DNA of 64,000 nt, taken from Morinoia aosen (taxonomy: Eukaryota; Arthropoda; Malacostraca; Amphipoda; Talitridae). The notes beneath the pieces are model-generated. The model made no database searches and was not told the origin of the DNA. It worked only from the letters and a program-made list of their open reading frames with translations. Positions within the stretch are counted from its first letter, which is position 1. Every line of letters begins with the position of its first letter. Positions 57,305 to 64,000 of this stretch are shown in pieces. Made by a program: the position numbers and the translations under genes. The stretch is taken from contig CM059558.1 in the NCBI GenBank assembly GCA_030386875.1, forward strand, positions 7,635,501-7,699,500. Reading direction: 5' to 3'.

Positions 57305-57720
57305 TATTTTTTTCTACATATATACGGAACTCCTATGAAAAGGTAGCTACTAACTTGGTACCTTTTCAATATTATTATTAGAAAATGGGATTCATTTTAT
57401 TGTTCATGCTATATTTACGAATGAAACGTTTCTTTCTTTCTCATTTTTTTGGAATATATATACGGAACTCCAATGAAATTATAGCTACTAGCTAGGTACC
57501 TTTTAAACATTATTATTAGAAAATGGGATTCATTTTATTGTTCATGCTATATTTACAAATGAAACGTTTCTCTCTTTCGCTTTTTTTTGCAATATATATG
57601 TGGAACTCCTATGAAATTATACCTACTAGCTAGGTACCTTTTTACCGTTATTATTATTAGAAAATTGAATTCATTTTATTTTTCATGCTATATTCACAAA
57701 TAAAACGTTTCTTTCAGAGT
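57305..57720 (+). repeat. Three 140-bp tandem repeats inside hAT element
   Basis: Three direct copies, starting near 57307, 57448 and 57590, share ATATATA-GGAACTCC-ATGAAA, TAGGTACCTTTT, ATTATTATTAGAAAAT, TTCATTTTATT and AAACGTTTCT. They lie between the dimerisation domain and the right end. Confidence 0.85.
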
Positions 57721-58029
57721 CATGATATTTAATTCAATTCTAGTCCACACATTTACTCGATCTATTTTTTTAGTAAAACAATGCACTATTGTGGATATCT
57801 TAATATTATATTAATTCATAGCAATATATATACCTAAAATAAATTGAATAATATTTAATTGAAATTATATATGTTAATTAAAAAGTTGCGGCTGCGAGTT
57901 GCGGTTGCGATCGCAACTTTAGTTTTTCCAAAGTTCCTCATGCGGTTGCGTCGCAACTTTTTTTGTAGTGTTGCGGTTACGGTTGCGCCGCAACATTTTA
58001 AAAGTTGCGGGCCCAACACTGCATATATG

Positions 58030-59186
58030 ACAGGAGAAGGAGGACTATTTCCAGAGGGAAACTGAAAAGGTGAAACATTTGGGATGAAATTTATGACATT
58101 CATTACTTCTTGTGTTAGCGTCCAGTTTTCTTCATCGCCAATTAAAGTATCCAGGTTCCTTTACTTTGCACTTTACGACCAAAATCGTATGGTATTAAAC
58201 GAGAAGGAAGTGGCTAGTAAATATACTGATATGAGCACATCAAGTTTTCCACTGAATTTGTAAAATAAAATTTACCGAATTCATTTGGCGTCAACATGCA
58301 TAAAAGGTATCTTACAGAACGCTTCAGCACTTGAATACTTTAATTTAATTCATATTATAATGAACCAGTTAAAATACTTTTATTCGCTTTTTAAGTGAAT
58401 AAAATACTTTTATTCACTTAGAAAGAATGGGTTAATTGTTCGAATGAACTACATATTTATAATATAAACTAAAGTGATTTGCACTGTAAACAATACATCG
58501 TGACATACGAACGATACATTATGACACGGTAGAATCACAGTAACTGTGCTCTTTTTTGGTCTAACTCATATAATATGTGTCGTTTAAGACGGCTGAGACG
58601 CTCAAGTGTACAATGAAACATAGAGTATTTTAATCCACTATTAAATGATACTCCAATGGCAAAGTACACACCATAATAAATGTTTGTACTACAATTGTCA
58701 CGCAGCGACGCGTGGCAGCTGTTGAAGTGGGCGTGGTTTTTGGTGACGTAGACTAGTCATGCACGTACACAGACTCGCTCACGCACACAGAGTGGAGCAA
58801 CTTTAACGTGGGTGCCTCCCGGTTTTGTGTGCAACCGTGTTAATCTTCGAAGGATGTAGTGATAGTGATCTTAAGTCCTCTTCATTCGCAAGACTGCATC
58901 TGTACAATTTTACAATTTTCAGTAAAATAGTTCTATAGAAAAGGGGTAAAAATTATATTCAACCGACGCTCAAGTTTTACTCAGCAAAGAGATTAGGAAC
59001 GAACACACGTCGTAAACAGCCGTAACGAACACAGGAACAGGGAACAGTACGAGCGGTTGGAATCTTGAGCAGTTCAATACTATGTCCGATCTCCTGCCAG
59101 GGCATCGTCCATCCTGCAAAGGCATGAAAACGCGAACTGTCAACGTAGTTTCCAGAGAACACCAAAAGTACAATTGAAATAGTTTC
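58030..59186. other. No recognisable gene
   Basis: AT-rich to 58680. 58700-58850 is GC-richer and includes the 36-bp inverted match to 55141-55176. An AAAATACTTTTATTC direct repeat lies near 58370-58420. Confidence 0.4.
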
Positions 59187-59345
59187 ACCACCAAAGTTTA
59201 TAGTTTACAAGTTTTTAAACGTTTACCACCAAAGTTTATTTTAAGTTTTTAAACGTTTACCACCAAAGTTTATTTCAAGTTTTTCAACATTTACCACTAA
59301 AGTTTATTTTCAGTTTTTAAACGTTTACCACCAAAGTTCATTTCA
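59187..59345 (+). repeat. 34-bp minisatellite (ACCACCA type)
   Basis: Four to five copies of a unit containing GTTTACCACCAAAGTTTATT and TCAAGTTTTTAAAC. Its last copy merges into the next array through a shared AAGTTCATTTCAAGTTT segment. Confidence 0.85.
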
Positions 59346-59845
59346 AGTTTATATGCGTCGAACGACAAGTTCATTTCAAGTTTATGTGCGTCGAACGACA
59401 AGTTCATTTCAAGTTCATATGCGTCGAACGACAAAGTTCATTTCAAGTTTATATGCGTCGAACGACAAAGTTCATTTCAAGTTTATGTGCGTCGAACGAC
59501 AAGTTCATTTCAAGTTTATGTGCGTCGAACGACAAGTTCATTTCAAGTTTATATGCGTCGAACGACAAAGTTCATTTCAAGTTTATATGCGTCGAACGAC
59601 AAGTTCATTTCAAGTTTATATGCGTCGAACGACAAAGTTCATTTCAAGTTTATGTGCGTCGAACGACAAGTTCATTTCAAGTTTATATGCATCAAACGAC
59701 AAGTTCATTTCAAGTTTATATGCGTCAAACGACAAGTTCATTTCAAGTTTATATGCGTCGAACGACAAGTTTATTTTTATATGCGTCGCTCAACAAAGTT
59801 TAAGTTATATGCGTCGAACGACATAGTTCAAGTTTATAAAGCGGA
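59346..59845 (+). repeat. 33-34-bp minisatellite (GCGTCGAACGAC type)
   Basis: Fifteen copies of a unit containing ATATGCGTCGAACGAC and AAGTTCATTTCAAGTTT. Units are 33 or 34 bp depending on one extra A, so open frames shift between phases. Three overlapping long frames result and are not genes. Confidence 0.92.
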
Positions 59846-60870
59846 TGTATAATTAATCATGGGAAGCAGTCACCAAAAGGTTCACATCGTCCCCGAACAG
59901 CCCATTTGCAACGATGCACTAGAGCAACCTCCGAGCGACGTCTGGGTGTTGCCGTCCGCTTCGTCCTTCCAGCGCAGATTTTTATTTGTACGTCTTCATG
60001 AAGAATGAAATTACGGTTTTGAAGTTGGTAGCGGAATTAACACCTTGGTCGAGTGGACTCTACCAGGCACGCGTAGACACAATAATTGAGGTCCAGCTGA
60101 GCTTCCAGATGAAGGAGTAATCTTGCCGATCAAAATGTGCCCGGCACATTCGGTTACAACTGAGATCAAGCGGCCCAGCGAAATGCTGACCATTTAACCA
60201 GAAGAAGTGTTGATTCCGGGAAAAGCAGATTAGGTGGTGTCTCTGCGGGATCTGATGAAAAACTGCGGGAACAGGAGGAGCTTCCACACAAGTTAGTAGT
60301 GGGAGGGAAAGTTGGCTCTAGTACGCTACAACTGTGCTTATCAGAGGAGCGGTGTGAAAGTAGTGACTGCATTTACAAAATTTTAATTGAATATTTGTTT
60401 CTAAATTGTTTTATTTTAATTCCTTTCAATTGCCGTTAATTTAATGAATTAAATTTTGTAAATTAATGTAGCTGTGGCTTGAATGCCATTTCCTTAAAGT
60501 TACCTTAATTCTAGGACTTAAAGCTATAATGCAGGTATTCTGCAGAGCATCTACCGCTGCCGCCTCTATCTTCGTAAAGTTCCGCTGCCGCTTCATCTCC
60601 TACCTCAAGAGCTGGAACTTGGGAGCCAGACCTTCACGACTATATATCTACCGATGATGTCGGAGGTTACGGGATACTCTACGGGGAAGATGAAGTGAGG
60701 CCTCTGCACCGACTTCCGCTGCGCCCGTGACCTCGCCGGGTGGACTGCGCACGAGCTCGACTGTTAGCTATGGTGAGACACCGTCCATGAGTTGCGTCGC
60801 GGAGTGGTGTGTTGTAACAGTTCAGTGGCCTGCCTAGCGCATCCTTAAATAATTATGGAGCGATGTAACT
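59846..60870. other. Possible LTR-element remnant, no clear gene
   Basis: Balanced base composition with short frames on both strands. The block 60640-60740 (GGATACTCTACGGGG, AAGATGAAGTGAG) resembles the end of a retroelement coding region, but no domain can be read with confidence. Confidence 0.25.
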
Positions 60871-60879
60871 GTGAACTAA

Positions 60880-61372
60880 TATAATTTCGGCCTTGTGCCC
60901 TTAATCCAATTTACCTAATTCTCTCGTTGCGGCCTCGTGCCCTTTCTCCAATTTACCTAATTCTTTCGTTGCGGCCTTGCGCCCTTAATTCATTTACCTA
61001 ATTCTCTAATTGCGGCCTTGCGCCCTTAACTCAAATAACCTAATTCTTTAATTGCTTCCTTGTGCCCTTAATTCGATTTACCTAATTCTCTACTTGCGGC
61101 CTTGTGCCCTTAATTCAATTTACCTAATTCTCTAATTGTGGCCTTGTGCCCTTAATTCAATTTACCTAATTCTCTAATTGCGGTCTTGTGCCCTTAATTC
61201 AATTTCCTAATTCTCTCGTTGCGGCCTTGTGCCCTTGATTCAATTTCCTAATTATCTTATCGCGGCCTTGTGCCCTTGATTCAATTTCTTAACTATCTTG
61301 TCGCGGCCTTGTGCCCTTAATTCAATTTCCTAATTATCTCGTTGCGGCCTTGTGCCCTTCGCAACGCAATTC
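60880..61372 (+). repeat. 42-bp minisatellite
   Basis: About a dozen units of 39-43 bp built from TTGCGGCCTTGTGCCCTTAA, then TTCAATTTACCTAATTCTCT. Units in the right third lose a few bases (TTTCCTAATT). No frame is maintained. Confidence 0.9.
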
Positions 61373-64000
61373 AATTGCTGATCAGTCTCTCCTTCGACAG
61401 TAGTCGTGGCAATTCAGGCACCGGGGGAGCGCTACTCGAGACAATGCCCAACCGGCCTAGTCTCCATCCCTCCGGTCCATAGTTGGGACTTCAACCCTAT
61501 CGATCTTCTCAGCGTTTCCTAAACGCTAGTGCCATTAAAAGATCTTTCGCTCAATTCTATTTTTTATCCCCGCTATAGTTGCCACGGCAAATTTTTTGTC
61601 AAGTATGCAACTGTTTGTGTATGAATGAAAACAAATTAGGGTTCTTATACATTCAGAGAATTTTATGATATATATATGTTTTTATTAAAATTTCAAGAAA
61701 ATTTTCTTTTCTTTCTTGTTTCAGCAATGATGATGGAAATTTAATAATTCCGAAGCTTATACAATAAACTTAATGTTCGATAATTTTGCAATAAATGTTC
61801 ACTGGTTCTTCTTTTTATTCTACGAAAAAGTTTTTCTATGAATCGTCCTATTGGAAGTATAACTTCTCTAATAATGTAAGTGAATTATAATTACGAAATA
61901 ATAATTAATGGCTTGACTTATATTATTCAACTAAATCAATGCAGACAGACATGATCATCCAGTGCTGCTGTAGGCGGTATGTGGGTAACAAATAGGCACA
62001 ATTATTAACCTAATAACCATTTGTGCCGACTGTCAACGCTGATGTGAGACAGTCTGTTGAGGTAAAAGTATGCCTCAGTAATGGACCATGAAACTATTAA
62101 ATGCCGCCCATTTCATTCCAATTATGATTCAATAAGTTCCTTGGCACAGCCGCGCCACCATAACTAACCTTATTGGATATGGTGAGGTGATATTTTACAA
62201 CATATTATTCTATGAATTCCCACTCGGGCATCAAATGACATACATATATCAACCAGTATACTACATCGCTCGGTAAACAAGTTATTTGTTTGATATTATC
62301 AAAAGGGAGAAGAGCGCCTTTATTAGCGTGACATCTGCACGTGATCTCCTTCGCAGCGTGCAGCCGCGTGGGTTGTATTCAAGTCATAATCAGTATTGCG
62401 ATTGTGGCAGCTAAATGGTTTTAAAATGCGTATTTTGAGCCAGAAGTAGAGATACACTGCATCATTACATGCGGTGTATATAAAAATCCCTAGACATTTT
62501 ATGTCTGATAAAAATGATTTATGTAAGCTTCAGCTTCTTAGCATTACCAAAAAGCATTAACACAACCAGCAGGCCAGTCGGACTCGACCCACTGCAAGAT
62601 ATCAGATGAGCCCGTCATAAATGCGGTTAAAATTACAAACAAAACTGCATTCTTTGTACGATCTAAGAAATTATTGGAAAAACAAACCTCTAGCAATAAT
62701 TTCAAAGTTTAAAGCTCACTGTAAATTTATCATTTATTTGTAAATTTTTTTTGTGAGGCCGTGTTAATGAAAGGCGTTTGTACATTTAGCTGTAAAAAGC
62801 ATCAACACCACCCGTTGCTTTATCTCTTTTATTCTGATTTTTTTTGTAAAACCCCTACTTTTGAAATGCATTGCCCGAGTTTTCATGTTTGAAATCAGCA
62901 ATGATTTTACACAAGGGATTTTTGGTGCTTGAGTCAACGAGTGAAAAATTAATTTTAGTGTGTTTAGGTAGAGAAATGATTTTAATTTTGTGTGTGAAAA
63001 TCTGAGGTTGCAAAAGATCTGTGGAAGTTATGCTGTAAGGAGTGGAACTCTTCGATTATTGTAGTAGTTCTGATATTCGAGTGAACTCATGCATTCAAAT
63101 TTAGCTTCATTGTTTACTTCTTATTTTTTATTTTCATATGATATAGCACGCTTGCGCCTTCACGACATGCAATTCATTAATGAAACATGTATCATTTTTC
63201 AATGCGATTCACCACAAGGTAAGAATTTTACACCTAATTTTAGCATAAATGTACACTCACATCAGGCTTGATTTTTTGTGATTCCAGTCTTGCTTAAATT
63301 TCAATTTCCTCTTCTGGGGTCTCTCCGAAAGTTCTATTTTTTTACTGCCTGAGTGTATAAATGCACAAGTACAGTTTGAGAAGAATTTTCTTCTAATTCA
63401 CCTGACGCGAATGGAGCGATTACCATGAGGATTGTTTACAATGTTTGTACACTGCGAGTGATGTGGCATTCTTATGTAATTTGAAACAAAAACCATACAT
63501 TTTTAATTTTTTAGAATATTTGGATGAATAAAATATCAAAGTATGATCAGTTTATTAATGAAGCACGCTGACAATAGTTATCCATATAGCGTCTGTAACA
63601 TTTTCAGACCACCGTACTTATTTCATGGTTTGATCATAGACCTTTTACTCCGATGAACATTTTACTGAATTAACGATACAAGGTGGATTAATGAGTCCGA
63701 AATATCTAACCTAATAATACCCGTTGTGTGTTTATTTATATACCTGTTTGGTGTCCGCTTCTTAAGAAACATAGGATGTCTGAGTTTGCGGTATCATGGA
63801 TACCGAAATCCTCAGTGTATTGAAAGATGGCCTTACATGCATTGAAATGTTTGACATTTTATCAGGATAGATTCGGTTAGGACATGATATGTTAGGATAG
63901 GTAAGTAATGTTGACCGAATTTTTTCACGGGTCCACTTAGCGTAACGATGACAATGTCAGTGGTATTTCCATGGGTCCTGTTACTACCTAATAATACCCA
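61373..64000. other. No recognisable gene
   Basis: 61373-61600 is of mixed composition. The rest is AT-rich with unconserved frames, including a 60-codon frame at 63089-63271 that I do not consider a gene. No element ends were identified. Confidence 0.45.

Larger units (their letters stand above)
56200..58029 (+). mobile_element. hAT deletion derivative (1,814 bp), TSD CATATATG
   Basis: The element 56208-58021 begins CAGTGTTGGGCAGTTGCG and ends CGGGCCCAACACTG, flanked by CATATATG (56200-56207, 58022-58029). Both ends are packed with GTTGCG/CGCAAC words (56218-56365 and 57884-58011). It carries only the two ends of a hAT transposase gene, so it is a non-autonomous internal deletion product. 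Confidence 0.92.

Noticed and set aside
59353..59852. Three overlapping open frames of 121-157 codons
   Set aside because: They are products of a 33-34-bp minisatellite poor in stop codons; all show the same repeated words in shifted frames.
59346..61372. CRISPR-like arrays of regular repeats
   Set aside because: Units are contiguous minisatellites without unique spacers, and the DNA is eukaryotic.
63089..63271. 60-codon ORF near the right edge
   Set aside because: Length expected by chance in AT-rich DNA; no domain, splice or promoter signal.

Overview
This window looks like animal (most probably insect or other arthropod) nuclear DNA. It is AT-rich, has very few conserved coding exons and no operons, carries intron signals, and is dominated by transposable elements of types common in arthropods: a Ty3/gypsy-like LTR element, at least three non-LTR (LINE) families, hAT DNA transposons, foldback MITEs, a P-element-like THAP transposase relic, a tRNA-derived SINE and several minisatellites. 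I see no ordinary intact host gene. The organism call is an inference from element content, not from a marker gene.

Layout. 1-14.1 kb is a minus-strand LINE whose ORF2 carries an OTU-like domain, an endonuclease and a reverse transcriptase. It is interrupted twice: by an 8.26-kb gypsy-like element (566-8820, LTRs identical by eye, 4-bp duplication TGTC) and by the 3' end of a second LINE in antisense (10378-11392), which is bracketed by a 178-bp duplication. 14.1-19.5 kb holds no recognisable gene, with G-rich repeat units near 16.7-17.9 kb. 19.5-22.3 kb is a second copy of the OTU-bearing LINE, on the plus strand. It is joined directly to a minus-strand fragment of a third LINE (22.3-24.35 kb). 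24.35-26.1 kb is a tandem-prone repeat family that reappears inverted at 47.4-48.1 kb.

28.8-30.6 kb holds two foldback MITEs of one family, each with its own perfect 8-bp target duplication. 31.7-41.2 kb is a nested complex: a 30-bp perfect inverted repeat flanked by TAA encloses three hAT elements. Two of these are copies of the same 2,464-bp element in opposite orientation, so the region mimics a large palindrome, but each has a different 8-bp target duplication. 41.3-46.8 kb is a broken THAP/P-element-like transposase gene with a duplicated exon region and a 24-bp coding minisatellite (RPATPGTS repeats). 48.55-48.84 kb is a SINE. 51.9-53.6 kb and 56.2-58.0 kb are two further, unrelated hAT elements with perfect 8-bp duplications and decayed or internally deleted transposases. 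59.2-61.4 kb has three minisatellite arrays. The last 2.6 kb shows nothing I can name.

How it fits together: the window is a layered record of insertions. The gypsy element is the youngest datable one, since its LTRs look identical. The two 2,464-bp hAT copies share the same broken transposase yet inserted separately, so they were probably moved by a transposase supplied from elsewhere. The features with most biological interest are the OTU domain upstream of the LINE endonuclease, with tyrosine at the expected catalytic cysteine in both copies; the gypsy element with intact pol and a correctly phased slippery heptamer but no visible capsid or protease; and the THAP/P-element relic with an expanding Pro-Ala-Thr exon.
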